This document shows positions 27,511 to 36,305 of a stretch of DNA of 64,000 nt, in pieces. The notes beneath the pieces are model-generated. The model worked only from the letters and a program-made list of their open reading frames with translations, searched no databases and was not told where the DNA came from. Both the position numbers and the translations under genes were made by a program. This stretch comes from Sphingomonadales bacterium (GTDB lineage Bacteria > Bacteroidota > Bacteroidia > Chitinophagales > Chitinophagaceae), in contig VHBB01000007.1 of NCBI GenBank assembly GCA_016872155.1, positions 23,594 to 87,593 of the forward strand. Direction: 5' to 3'. Numbering within the stretch: position 1 is the first letter of the stretch; every line of letters begins with the position of its first letter.

Positions 27511-28571
27511 GGTAGGGGATTCAAGATTTTACCAATGGTGATCGGGGCATCGGGTCGCACACTGAGGAGTCCGGTCGTTACCACGGTATCGCCGGCGCTA
27601 AGCCCGTCTGTTATCTGTACGCGGTCGGCGGTTCTAGATCCGGTCTTTATATCGGTAAACACGGCGACACCCCCTTTATAAAGAATAACTTTTTTTCCAC
27701 GGGCCTGTGGTAAGATGGCTTGGGTGGGAATCAACATAGCATTAGGATCGGGATCGAACCCAATGCTGACCTTAGCAAAGCTTCCGGGTAGCAGTGCCGA
27801 ACTCTTACTGGCAACGAGGGCGCGCACTTGCAGGCTTCTGCTGTTCTCGGTTACTTTCGACTCGGTGGCCACTACCCGAGCGGTGAGTGAATCGCTGCTT
27901 CCTTCGAAACGAAAATAAACGGACTGTCCATTGCGAATCTTGCTGATGTATTTTTCGGGTATCGAAAAGTCGAGTTTTAATTGATCGGTCTGGTTAATCA
28001 CGGCAATTACAGAGGCAGAATTTACATAGGCGCCATTGCTAATATTGCGAAGCCCCAGTTTGCCACTAAAAGGAGCCCTGATCTCGGTCTTTTCTATGCT
28101 GGTCTTAATTATCCCAATGTCGGCTTTGAGGCTGTTGACCTGTAGCAGGCTAATGTCATAGTCTTGTTGGCTAATACCCTGGATCTTTAACAGCTGTGCT
28201 TGTCTTTTCTCTGTCTGTTGAGCCAGTTGTAATTGTATTTCGAGTTTGTTGAGTTGGGCGACTAGGTCGGCATCATTCAGTTTGGCCAGCAGACTTCCTT
28301 TTTCTATAAATCTTCCTTCTTCAATTGGTAGTTTTACAATTCGTCCGGCCACCTCGGGATGGATCTCTACCGATTCACTGGCTACGATGGTGCCGGGTAC
28401 TTCGATGTTCTCGGCATAGGAAGACGTTCGTACAACGAACAGGTCTACTTTGAGGGGCTTATTTTTTTCGCCCCCTCCCATGGAATTAGGAGATTTTTTA
28501 GAAGACTCGCCACAACCCGCGGCAACAAGAAGGGGCAGCGAAAAGGCCCAAAGCAGATTAAATTTTCTCAT
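27507..28571 (-). CDS. RND efflux periplasmic adaptor (membrane fusion protein), lipoprotein
   Basis: 354 residues from ATG 28571 (MRKFNLLWAFSLPLLVAAGCGES); the lipobox LVAAGC predicts lipidation, and the track's longer start is rejected for that reason. It has an HlyD-like order: barrel-sandwich half EIHPEVAGRIVKLPIEEGRFIEKG, an alpha hairpin, then TEIRAPFSGKLGLRNISNGAYV and a beta-barrel domain ending with TGLLSVRPDAPITIG. It links the permease to TolC. Its stop overlaps the permease start (ATGA), so the interrupted permease is translationally coupled to it. Confidence 0.93.
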   Translation of the reverse strand: MRKFNLLWAFSLPLLVAAGCGESSKKSPNSMGGGEKNKPLKVDLFVVRTSSYAENIEVPGTIVASESVEIHPEVAGRIVKLPIEEGRFIEKGSLLAKLNDADLVAQLNKLEIQLQLAQQTEKRQAQLLKIQGISQQDYDISLLQVNSLKADIGIIKTSIEKTEIRAPFSGKLGLRNISNGAYVNSASVIAVINQTDQLKLDFSIPEKYISKIRNGQSVYFRFEGSSDSLTARVVATESKVTENSRSLQVRALVASKSSALLPGSFAKVSIGFDPDPNAMLIPTQAILPQARGKKVILYKGGVAVFTDIKTGSRTADRVQITDGLSAGDTVVTTGLLSVRPDAPITIGKILNPLP

Positions 28572-28643
28572 GGAAGCAAATTGGCTATTAAAGATAGCGT
28601 TGTTGCGCCAAGCGGCACAACGCATTTGACGATAAAATCCTGA

Positions 28644-29774
28644 TTATCTTTCGCTAGAGCCGCTAACCGCTACCTTACTTTTGAGCCCCAGGGCTTGCTG
28701 CTGCAGGGTATTAACATCGCCTCCCAGCAGGGTAATATGCCCCATCTTTCGCCCGGGCTTAGCGACCTTTTTTTCATAGCAGTGCCAAAAGAGACCCGGT
28801 ATAGAGGCGAGCTCGTTTATGCCATGGTAGTGAGCAGGTCCGGAAGTTCCGGTTCCCACCACGTTGATCATAACAGAAGGGCTACGCAGGCGCGTATCGC
28901 CCAAGGAAAGCGAAAGCAGGATACGCCAGAGCATATCGAACTGCGACGACTCGATGGCCTCGATGGTATGGTGTCCGCTATTGTGCACACGCGGTGCCGT
29001 TTCGTTGACTAAAATTTGGTCTTGAGTATCCAAGAAAAGCTCTACGGCAAAAAGCCCCGGAGACCGAAATCCCTCTACTACTTGCAGCGCGATCGCTGTA
29101 GCCTGGCTGGCGATCAACGGATCCACTTGTGCCGGACAAAGCTGCGTATCGAGTAAGTTAAGAGTGGGATCGAAACACATCTCTACCAGGGGGTAGATCG
29201 CCGTCTCGTTTTTTTCGTTGATGGCTATCATTACGGCCAGCTCTTTTTTAATCGGGACTCTTTTTTCTAACACAGCGGGTGCTTCAAAACCTCTGCTCAG
29301 ATCGTTGGCATTTGTTAAGAGTTGAACGCCTTTGCCGTCATAGCCTCCTTCGCCGATCTTATGCACCGCAGGTAAAAAAGAAAGTTGATCGATGAGCTCT
29401 TGGCGCGAATGAGTGATCACAAAGTCGGCGGTAGGAATTTGATGCTCGCGATAATATTGCTTTTGCGAGATCTTGTTTTTTATAAGACGTAGCACCCGAG
29501 GTTCAGGAACTACCACTACGCCTTCACTCGCCAGTTTTTCGAGCGCCTCGATATTGACCTGCTCGATCTCTATGGTTATTTTGTCGAGCGATTTTCCGAA
29601 CGCATACACGTCTTCGAAATTGCGGATATCGCCGGTTGTAAAATGATCGCAAAGCGAAGCGGCCGGACATTCCGGATCGTTCTCGAGTACATGTGTCTCA
29701 ACAGGATAGGGGGCGGCTGCCTCTAAGAGCATTTTGCCCAGTTGTCCTCCTCCTAAGATGCCCACTTTTAACAT
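28644..29774 (-). CDS. purK: N5-carboxyaminoimidazole ribonucleotide synthase PurK
   Basis: 376-residue ATP-grasp enzyme: VGILGGGQLGKMLLEAAAPY at the start, HKIGEGGYDGKGVQLL in the ATP-binding loop, and VNETAPRVHNSGHHTIEA near the C-terminus. It carboxylates AIR to N5-CAIR using ATP and bicarbonate, feeding PurE. A TATCTTTG -7 box ends 4 bases before the ATG, so the mRNA should be leaderless. It is the first gene of the purK-efflux-purE run and divergent from HPPD. Confidence 0.97.
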   Translation of the reverse strand: MLKVGILGGGQLGKMLLEAAAPYPVETHVLENDPECPAASLCDHFTTGDIRNFEDVYAFGKSLDKITIEIEQVNIEALEKLASEGVVVVPEPRVLRLIKNKISQKQYYREHQIPTADFVITHSRQELIDQLSFLPAVHKIGEGGYDGKGVQLLTNANDLSRGFEAPAVLEKRVPIKKELAVMIAINEKNETAIYPLVEMCFDPTLNLLDTQLCPAQVDPLIASQATAIALQVVEGFRSPGLFAVELFLDTQDQILVNETAPRVHNSGHHTIEAIESSQFDMLWRILLSLSLGDTRLRSPSVMINVVGTGTSGPAHYHGINELASIPGLFWHCYEKKVAKPGRKMGHITLLGGDVNTLQQQALGLKSKVAVSGSSER

Positions 29775-29778
29775 GGCG

Positions 29779-29786
29779 CAAAGATA
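29779..29786 (-). promoter_or_regulatory. -7 box of purK, 4 bases from the start codon
   Basis: TATCTTTG on the minus strand, then CGCC and ATG. A transcription start at the usual distance falls on or next to the A of ATG. I see no good -33 box. Confidence 0.65.
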
Positions 29787-29830
29787 GCTTCTAGGCCAAC
29801 TACCCTACGGGCCAAAGCCTCTATTTTCTT

Positions 29831-29838
29831 TATTTTTG
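29831..29838 (+). promoter_or_regulatory. -7 box of the HPPD gene, 4 bases from the start codon
   Basis: TATTTTTG, then CAAT and ATG 29843, the same spacing as the divergent purK box 45 bases away. It predicts a leaderless transcript. No clear -33 box is visible. Confidence 0.65.
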
Positions 29839-29842
29839 CAAT

Positions 29843-30982
29843 ATGAATACTACTTCGCTTGCCCCGCAAACGACCGATCAACCTACGACGGCCGATTTTC
29901 TTCCACTCGAAGGAACCGATTATGTAGAATTCTATGTTGGCAATGCCAAACAAGCGGCCCATTATTATATGAGCGCATTTGGCTTTCAGGCGTTGGCCTA
30001 TGCTGGTCCAGAGACCGGGGTCAAAGACCGAGCCAGTTACGCCATTCGCCAGCACAAGCTCACCTTTGTTCTAACGACCGCACTTCGCCCCGATCATCCC
30101 ATTGCCGATCATGTGCACCGTCATGGCGATGGGGTCAAATGTCTCTCTCTTCGAGTGCCTGATGCTACCAGTGCCTGGAAAGAGACGACCCGTCGGGGTG
30201 CCCAAAGTTATATGGAGCCGGTGACCCTTACGGATGCTCAGGGCGAGCTGGTAATGAGCGGCATTCATACCTATGGCGACACCGTACATCTTTTTATTGA
30301 GAGAAGAAATTATCAAGGTGTTTTTATGCCTGGTTACAGGGCTTGGTCTAATCCACTGTTTGCGCCCGCCGATTGCGGACTGCTCTACGTAGACCATTGT
30401 GTGGGTAACGTCGGCTGGAATCAGATGAATCGCTGGGTACAATTTTATGAGGATGTAATGGGATTCAAGAATATTTTGTCTTTTGACGACGAGGATATCT
30501 CTACGGAGTACTCTGCGCTCATGAGCAAAGTGATGAGTAGCGGTAACGGCTTTGTTAAGTTTCCGATCAACGAACCTGCAGAAGGCAAGCGAAAGAGCCA
30601 GGTAGAGGAATACCTGGAGTATTATAACGGCGAAGGATGTCAGCACGTGGCTTTGGCCACGCACGACATCGTAAAAACGGTTCGAGAACTTATGAGTCGT
30701 GGTGTGGAGTTCTTGAAAGTACCCAGCACATACTATGACGATCTGCTTGATCGTGTAGGCACTATCGACGAAGACCTGGATCCGCTGCGCGAGTTGGGTA
30801 TTTTGGTTGACCGTGACAATGAAGGCTATTTGTTGCAGCTTTTTTCAAAACCCGTAGAGGATCGACCCACCTTATTTTTTGAGATCATTCAGCGAAAAGG
30901 GGCCAAGAGTTTTGGAAAAGGAAATTTTAAGGCGTTGTTCGAGGCCATTGAGCGCGAGCAAGAGGCCCGGGGAAATATCTGA
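29843..30982 (+). CDS. hppD: 4-hydroxyphenylpyruvate dioxygenase
   Basis: 379 residues with two vicinal-oxygen-chelate modules. The first is DYVEFYVGNAKQAAHYY onward. The catalytic second module has the iron ligands His in LLYVDHCVGNV, His in GCQHVALAT and Glu in TLFFEIIQRKGAKSFGKGNFKALF. The C-terminal FGKGNFKALFEAIEREQEARG closes the active site and is typical. It oxidises 4-hydroxyphenylpyruvate to homogentisate in tyrosine breakdown. No homogentisate dioxygenase gene is next to it in this window. Confidence 0.96.
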   Translation: MNTTSLAPQTTDQPTTADFLPLEGTDYVEFYVGNAKQAAHYYMSAFGFQALAYAGPETGVKDRASYAIRQHKLTFVLTTALRPDHPIADHVHRHGDGVKCLSLRVPDATSAWKETTRRGAQSYMEPVTLTDAQGELVMSGIHTYGDTVHLFIERRNYQGVFMPGYRAWSNPLFAPADCGLLYVDHCVGNVGWNQMNRWVQFYEDVMGFKNILSFDDEDISTEYSALMSKVMSSGNGFVKFPINEPAEGKRKSQVEEYLEYYNGEGCQHVALATHDIVKTVRELMSRGVEFLKVPSTYYDDLLDRVGTIDEDLDPLRELGILVDRDNEGYLLQLFSKPVEDRPTLFFEIIQRKGAKSFGKGNFKALFEAIEREQEARGNI

Positions 30983-31029
30983 TCGGGTGCGTACCTTCAC
31001 CTTCATTGCTGTTTAGTTTAATCACTTCT

Positions 31030-32292
31030 ATGACCTTACCTTTCTTACCCTTGTTTCGCAATTGTGTTGGGTTGTTGATAGGGATGGGTCTGTTCGTTTT
31101 TTTGGGGGGTCTTGCGCAGGCGCAACCCTCGTATGGTCTTTCTAGAGGAGGATCTACCTATTCTTCTTTTATCGATTATCAGCGCAGCTTTACACGTCCG
31201 CTAGAGGCCATGACCCGAAAGGTCGATACGCTCAAAAAGCAGTTCGCGGCCAAGAGATTAAACTGGCCGGCCAATTATATCTATATCCGCTCTTTCAAGT
31301 ACGATAGTCAGCTCGAGGTATGGGTCAAACAAAAGCCCGCCGATTCGTTTCGTCTGTTCAAGATCTATCCGGTGTGTGCGTTGGCGGGTTCACTGGGCCC
31401 CAAACGCATGCAAGGCGATTTCCAAGTTCCCGAGGGGTTTTATTATATCAATGAGTTTAATCCCAACAGTAATTATTATTTGTCCCTTGGACTCAATTAT
31501 CCCAATGCCAGCGATCGGATCTTAAGTGACTCTCTAAAGCCCGGAGGTGAGATCTACATTCATGGTAGTTGTGTTACGGTGGGCTGTATTCCCATTACCG
31601 ATCAGCAGATCGACGAGTTGTATGTGCTGGCAGCCTACGCTCGTGACCAGGGGCAGCATTACATTCCTGTACATATTTTTCCTTGTCGCTACGACGTTCC
31701 AAAAAGTGTAGCGTATTTGAATGAACTTACAAAAGACGATGCCGCGCTCAAGGATTTTTCGGATCAGCTCAAAGAGGCCTACACCTATTTTGAAAAGAAT
31801 CATAGGTTACCTATTGTTATAATCACCGACGACGGACGCTATCATGTTAATGGAGCAACAGCTACTACGATCTATAAAAGTGGCGCCGCGGCTACGGTGC
31901 CTGCCTTAGCGCAAAAGGGGCCGGTTGATACAAAGGTGACCCCGCCTCGCAAGACTCGTCAGTTGGGTGTCGTGTCCGACTATGTAGACCAGTGGCCTCG
32001 CTATCCGGGAGGAACGGATGCTTTTGCACAATTTCTAGACGAGGCATCTTCGGCCGTAGCGAGCTATTTACCGGCCGGTGTAAAAAGGGCGTTTATTCAA
32101 GTAGAGTTTGTCGTTGATAAAGATGGCGCTGCGGTCAATATGGCTATTGTACGGGGGCTACCGGGGTCTGACCCGCTTCATCAAAAACTTATCGAGCAAT
32201 TAGAGCGTATGCCAAGTTGGTCGCCGGCGCTGCTGAATCGAAGACCGGTTGCCAAGAAAATGTTGCAAACCCTAACCATCGACTCAAAATAA
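31030..32292 (+). CDS. secreted L,D-transpeptidase (YkuD) fused to a TonB C-terminal-like domain
   Basis: 420 residues from ATG 31030 (MTLPFLPLFRNCVG), with a signal peptide ending near residue 32 (GGLAQAQ-PSY). The YkuD-type catalytic motif is HGSCVTVGCIPI with His 178 and Cys 186; upstream SLGPKRMQGDFQVPEGFYYI is also family-typical. The enzyme class forms or edits 3-3 peptidoglycan cross-links or links proteins to peptidoglycan. Residues from about 330 on (YPGGTDAFAQFLDEASS...AFIQVEFVVDKDGAAVNMAIVRGLP) look like a TonB_C fold. That combination is unusual. The fbp gene follows 6 bases later. Confidence 0.85.
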   Translation: MTLPFLPLFRNCVGLLIGMGLFVFLGGLAQAQPSYGLSRGGSTYSSFIDYQRSFTRPLEAMTRKVDTLKKQFAAKRLNWPANYIYIRSFKYDSQLEVWVKQKPADSFRLFKIYPVCALAGSLGPKRMQGDFQVPEGFYYINEFNPNSNYYLSLGLNYPNASDRILSDSLKPGGEIYIHGSCVTVGCIPITDQQIDELYVLAAYARDQGQHYIPVHIFPCRYDVPKSVAYLNELTKDDAALKDFSDQLKEAYTYFEKNHRLPIVIITDDGRYHVNGATATTIYKSGAAATVPALAQKGPVDTKVTPPRKTRQLGVVSDYVDQWPRYPGGTDAFAQFLDEASSAVASYLPAGVKRAFIQVEFVVDKDGAAVNMAIVRGLPGSDPLHQKLIEQLERMPSWSPALLNRRPVAKKMLQTLTIDSK

Positions 32293-32298
32293 TACAAC

Positions 32299-33306
32299 AT
32301 GTCAATTAATCGTAAGGTCCAGACGTTAGATGAGTTTACCATACAGCAGCTACGCGATTTTCCGCAAGCCACCGGTGAGCTATCCAATCTGTTGCGTAAT
32401 ATCGGTCTGGCGGCTAAAAGAGTAAATGTAGAGGTCAACAAGGCCGGTTTGGTCGATATTTTGGGTGATGCCGGTACGGTAAATGTGCAAGGAGAGAAAG
32501 TAAAAAAGTTAGATGTATTCGCCAACGATCAATTTATAAAGGTTCTACAACATGGCATTAGCTGTGCCGGTATTGCCAGCGAAGAACTCGACGACTTTGT
32601 GGCTTTCGATGACGAAAAAAGTATCCATTCAAAATACGTTTGCTTGTTCGATCCCCTCGATGGGAGTGGCAACATCGATGTCAATGTATCGATTGGTACC
32701 ATCTTTGGAGTGTATCGCAGGGTAACGCCTGTGGGGACTGTCGTTACACAAGAAGATTTTCTACAACCCGGCAGTAGCCAGGTGGCTGCGGGTTACGTGG
32801 TGTATGGGTCATCGACCATGCTGGTCTATGCCACGCGCAGAGGGGTCAATGGCTTTACGCTAGATCCCTCGATCGGGGAGTGGACCCTTAGTCATCCCGA
32901 TATCCGTTGTCCCGAAAAAGGCAAGATCTACTCGGTTAACCATGGTAGCTTTTTTGAATTTGATAAGGGGGTACAGTCGTACATTACTGCTTGTCAACAA
33001 AAAAGTAAGGAGCAGGGTGGTCCACTACGACAGCGCTATGTGGGCAGCATGGTAGCCGATGTGCATCGCAACCTTATCAAAGGGGGTATTTTCATGTATC
33101 CCGGCACCAGCAGTAAGCCCGGTGGTAAGCTGCGGTTGCTTTATGAGTGTAATCCTTTTGCTTTTATAATAGGAGTGGCCGGAGGAAAGGCCACCAACGG
33201 TAAGATCCGTACACTCGACATTGTCCCGTCTTCGTTGCACGAGCGATGTCCGTTCTTTGTAGGTAGTAAACAAATGATGGACGAATTAGAAACCCATATT
33301 CGCTAA
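32299..33306 (+). CDS. fbp: class 1 fructose-1,6-bisphosphatase
   Basis: 335 residues. Metal and substrate motifs are FDPLDGSGNIDVNVSIGTIFGVYR and, near the C-terminus, GGKLRLLYECNPFAFIIGVAGGKATNG. The first helix and the AMP-site region are conserved in length. It removes the 1-phosphate in gluconeogenesis, a fitting partner for amino-acid catabolism such as the hydroxyproline route. It is separated from the ABC ATPase gene by a single base. Confidence 0.97.
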   Translation: MSINRKVQTLDEFTIQQLRDFPQATGELSNLLRNIGLAAKRVNVEVNKAGLVDILGDAGTVNVQGEKVKKLDVFANDQFIKVLQHGISCAGIASEELDDFVAFDDEKSIHSKYVCLFDPLDGSGNIDVNVSIGTIFGVYRRVTPVGTVVTQEDFLQPGSSQVAAGYVVYGSSTMLVYATRRGVNGFTLDPSIGEWTLSHPDIRCPEKGKIYSVNHGSFFEFDKGVQSYITACQQKSKEQGGPLRQRYVGSMVADVHRNLIKGGIFMYPGTSSKPGGKLRLLYECNPFAFIIGVAGGKATNGKIRTLDIVPSSLHERCPFFVGSKQMMDELETHIR

Positions 33307-33307
33307 T

Positions 33308-34069
33308 ATGAACGATGCAATTATTCAAGTCGACCAACTTGTAAAACGCTACGGCGAGCTTGTTGCTGTAGCGGGTATTAGTTTTGAAGTAAAGAAAGGA
33401 GAGATATTTGGTCTGCTGGGTCCTAATGGAGCTGGAAAATCTACCACCCTCGAAATTATCGAAACCCTTCGAACCAAAACATCCGGTACGGTAAGGGTAG
33501 GCGGATTTTCGCTCGATGGATCTCCTTCGGCCATTAAAAAGATCATTGGGGTACAGTTGCAAAGTAGCGGTTATTTTCCCGGGCTCAATCTTATTCAGCT
33601 GATCGAGCTTTTTGCCGGTCTCTATAATGCTACGGTCGACCCGATGCAATTGCTTTCAACGGTTAATCTTCACGATAAGGCCAAGGCCAAGGTTAAAGAA
33701 CTGAGTGGTGGGCAACGACAGCGTTTCTCGGTGGCTACCACCCTTATCAACCATCCGCAGGTCATCTTTTTAGATGAGCCCACAACGGGGCTAGATCCAC
33801 AGGCTCGGCGCAGTTTGTGGGAAACGATCCGAACCATCAACCAACAGGGAACCACCGTGGTGCTGACCACGCATTACCTTGACGAGGCCGAGTACCTCTG
33901 TGACCGTGTAGCAATTATGGATGCCGGCAAGATTATAGCCCTTGATGCACCCGCTACCTTGATCGATAATTTAGTCGCTACCGGGTTTGAGAGAAAAAAA
34001 GAAATGAAATTGGCCAGCCTCGAAGATGTATTTATTTCTCTTACCGGCCACTCGCTTCGCGAAGATTGA
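33308..34069 (+). CDS. ABC transporter ATP-binding protein (ABC-2 type), no adjacent permease
   Basis: 253 residues: Walker A LLGPNGAGKSTT, signature KELSGGQRQR, Walker B VIFLDEPTTGLDPQAR and the switch His in VVLTTHYLDEAEYL. The C-terminal EDVFISLTGHSLRED is typical of ATPases paired with ABC-2 permeases for drug or polymer export. No permease gene lies next to it: fbp precedes it by one base and folC is convergent, overlapping 29 bases. The partner must be elsewhere or lost. Confidence 0.92.
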   Translation: MNDAIIQVDQLVKRYGELVAVAGISFEVKKGEIFGLLGPNGAGKSTTLEIIETLRTKTSGTVRVGGFSLDGSPSAIKKIIGVQLQSSGYFPGLNLIQLIELFAGLYNATVDPMQLLSTVNLHDKAKAKVKELSGGQRQRFSVATTLINHPQVIFLDEPTTGLDPQARRSLWETIRTINQQGTTVVLTTHYLDEAEYLCDRVAIMDAGKIIALDAPATLIDNLVATGFERKKEMKLASLEDVFISLTGHSLRED

Positions 34070-35345
34070 CCTCGGCCGCCAAAAAAATACTACCACAAAC
34101 TACGATCAGGTCGTTTGCCATTGCATTCTGTTGGGCGGCAGCCAATGCTTGCGTGATCGCAGCATAACAGTTGCCAGTCAACCCTGCCGCATGGGCTTGT
34201 TGTTGCAGGGTTTGTTCGGGAAGCGCTCTTTCGATTTGCGATTTGGTAAAGTAATACAGGGCCTCTTTGGGTAAGAGCGCCAGCATGGGGTCGATCGATT
34301 TGTCTTTGACTACTCCCAGTATAATATGCAATTTATTATAGTTGGTTTGCAGCAGTTGCTGTTGCAATTGGCGCATACCCGCTTCGTTATGGGCCACATC
34401 GATAATGACCGTGGGGTTCTCAGCGATCTTTTGCCAGCGTCCACCCAGCCCGGTCATCGTGCGGGTATAGCGAAGCCCTTTAGCAATGGCCTCGTTGCTA
34501 ATGGACCAGTTTAGGTTTTGTAATTGTGCAATCGATTCTAAAACGGTTAACAGATTTTTAGTTTGATAGAGCCCGGTCAGCTCCAGCTCGTAGCTAAGCG
34601 AAAGGTGCTCAGGCGTTGCAACAGTAACCAAGAATCGATCTTCTTTCCATTCGTAATGGGTCACTTCTCTTTTTTGGGTGGCAATGCTCAGCGGGGCCCT
34701 CTCGATCTGTGCTTTTTGCAAAAAAACAGGTAGTGAAGCGTTGGTCGGCTCTCCAATTACGACGGGCACCTCTTTTTTAATGATCCCGGCCTTCTCTGCA
34801 GCGATCTTTTCGAGACTGTCTCCTAATAGCTGCATGTGATCCCAATCTATGTTAGTGATTACCGACAGCAGCGGGGTAATTACATTGGTGCTATCCAGTC
34901 TTCCTCCCAGACCGGTCTCTATGACAGCAATATCTACCTGTTGTTTTGCAAAATGGTCAAAGGCCATGGCAACGGTTACTTCAAAAAAACTGGGTTCGAT
35001 CGTCTCTAGTAAGGGTTGAAGATTCGCTACAAAGTCTACTACCGCTTGCTCTTCGATTAGTTGACCATCGATCTTAATGCGCTCCCTAAAATCGTAGAGA
35101 TGAGGAGAGGTATAGAGCCCGGTTTTGTAGCCGGCAGCTTGCAAGATGGCAGCCAGCATATGACTAACCGACCCTTTTCCATTGGTGCCGGCCACATGGA
35201 TCGTTCGGAGCTGCAGGTGGGGATCTCCCAACGCGTTACAGAGGGCTAGTGTGTTATCGAGATCTTTTTTATAGGCCGCGGCTCCGATCCTGCTAAACAT
35301 CGGAAGTTTCGAAAAGAGATAGTCTAGGGTTTGCTGATAATCCAT
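34041..35345 (-). CDS. folC: folylpolyglutamate / dihydrofolate synthase FolC
   Basis: 434 residues of the Mur-ligase fold. The P-loop is HVAGTNGKGSVSHML, followed by the substrate loop YTSPHLYDFRERI, then TGLGGRLDSTN and the central-domain ending VITNIDWDHMQLLG. A C-terminal domain starts with GRWQKI...VIIDVAHNEAGM. It adds glutamate to dihydropteroate and folates. It ends the minus-strand run that begins at ccmE and overlaps the ABC ATPase gene. Confidence 0.95.
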   Translation of the reverse strand: MDYQQTLDYLFSKLPMFSRIGAAAYKKDLDNTLALCNALGDPHLQLRTIHVAGTNGKGSVSHMLAAILQAAGYKTGLYTSPHLYDFRERIKIDGQLIEEQAVVDFVANLQPLLETIEPSFFEVTVAMAFDHFAKQQVDIAVIETGLGGRLDSTNVITPLLSVITNIDWDHMQLLGDSLEKIAAEKAGIIKKEVPVVIGEPTNASLPVFLQKAQIERAPLSIATQKREVTHYEWKEDRFLVTVATPEHLSLSYELELTGLYQTKNLLTVLESIAQLQNLNWSISNEAIAKGLRYTRTMTGLGGRWQKIAENPTVIIDVAHNEAGMRQLQQQLLQTNYNKLHIILGVVKDKSIDPMLALLPKEALYYFTKSQIERALPEQTLQQQAHAAGLTGNCYAAITQALAAAQQNAMANDLIVVCGSIFLAAEVNLREASGR

Positions 35346-35366
35346 TGCGGTAGTGCTCTCGCTCTC

Positions 35367-36224
35367 TTAGTTGATCCTGAAATTAAATTGAACGGTCACC
35401 ATCGATTCATGATCGGAGGCATCAAAGCGCATCTTTTCGAGATAGCGAACAATGGCTTGCTTATAAGCATTGCCGGTAGTAGAAGAACCCTTGGCCAGGC
35501 TAATCAATTTTCCTGAGCCATCGGGGGCTACCAAGATATTGGCATAGATCGTCGCTTTATTCAAATCGCCCTCAAAGGCATAGGATCGTATAATTTTTCG
35601 ATCTCCTCTTGTAACGCGGGGTCCAACACCAAGGCCGGTTCCCGTTCCGGTTCCGCCACCCAGGCCGCCGCCACTTCCGCCACCGGTTCCATCTCCGCTT
35701 CCCGCCCCAAGTCCATTTCCTTTTCCTCCGGTTTGCTCAAACTCTTCGATTGCGCCACCCCCCACAGAAGATCCCATATTGGTCTTGCCCATCACTGCTT
35801 TGGGTTGCGGAGGCGAAGGGGTCTTAACAACGGCCACAGGCTTTGTGGTCGCACTGGTGGGCTTGATCTTTTTTTTATCGGGTCGTTTCGTTTTGGTAGT
35901 AGGAATTGATGCAGAAGAACTGTTTTCGTCCGACTCGGTTGCCGCAGCCGGCTCTGGGGTGCCTGGTGCCATCGGTGCGGCGCTGGCAAGACCCGCATCT
36001 GCTGCCGCGAGCGCAGTTTGACCGCCTCCACCACCGCCATCTTCTTCTGCAGGCGGATCGGGAGGCCAGTTGATCTCTACCTCTACACTGCTTTGCGAGA
36101 CAGACGACTCAAAGACAGGAATCTTCCATTTTAAGAAAAAGAGTAGAAGCCCGATGGCGAGGGCTGTTGCTGCCGTTAAGGCGGAGGCTCTTTGATTACT
36201 GTTGAGCGAAGCGGTGAGGGCCAT
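35367..36224 (-). CDS. TonB-like energy transducer with Gly-rich linker
   Basis: 285 residues with one N-terminal membrane helix at about 14-36. A Pro/Lys region follows (TKTKRPDKKKIKPT), then a long Gly-rich linker at about 165-200 (GAGSGDGTGGGSGGGLGGGT). The C-terminal domain is TonB-like: KATIYANILVAPDGSGKLISLAKGSSTTGNAYKQAIVRYL. The linker is longer and more glycine-rich than in classical TonB and may span the periplasm. In related genomes such a gene usually follows exbB and exbD; here they are missing, and a radical SAM gene is upstream across an 81-base gap. Confidence 0.78.
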   Translation of the reverse strand: MALTASLNSNQRASALTAATALAIGLLLFFLKWKIPVFESSVSQSSVEVEINWPPDPPAEEDGGGGGGQTALAAADAGLASAAPMAPGTPEPAAATESDENSSSASIPTTKTKRPDKKKIKPTSATTKPVAVVKTPSPPQPKAVMGKTNMGSSVGGGAIEEFEQTGGKGNGLGAGSGDGTGGGSGGGLGGGTGTGTGLGVGPRVTRGDRKIIRSYAFEGDLNKATIYANILVAPDGSGKLISLAKGSSTTGNAYKQAIVRYLEKMRFDASDHESMVTVQFNFRIN

Positions 36225-36305
36225 CTTTTTTCCGTTAAGCGTATGAAAGCTAAGCTAGTTTATTATCGCTATTCGGCACTCAATAACTTGTTAAATAATG
36301 TGAAT

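Noticed and set aside
30071-30664. 197-codon ORF on the minus strand
   Set aside because: Antisense to the HPPD gene, which has all metal ligands; no family resemblance.
33164-33649. 161-codon ORF on the minus strand
   Set aside because: Spans antisense parts of fbp and the ABC ATPase, both certain genes.
35640-35720. Short G/C-rich repeats that could resemble a repeat array
   Set aside because: They are the codons of the Gly-rich TonB linker, with no spacers or constant repeat length.
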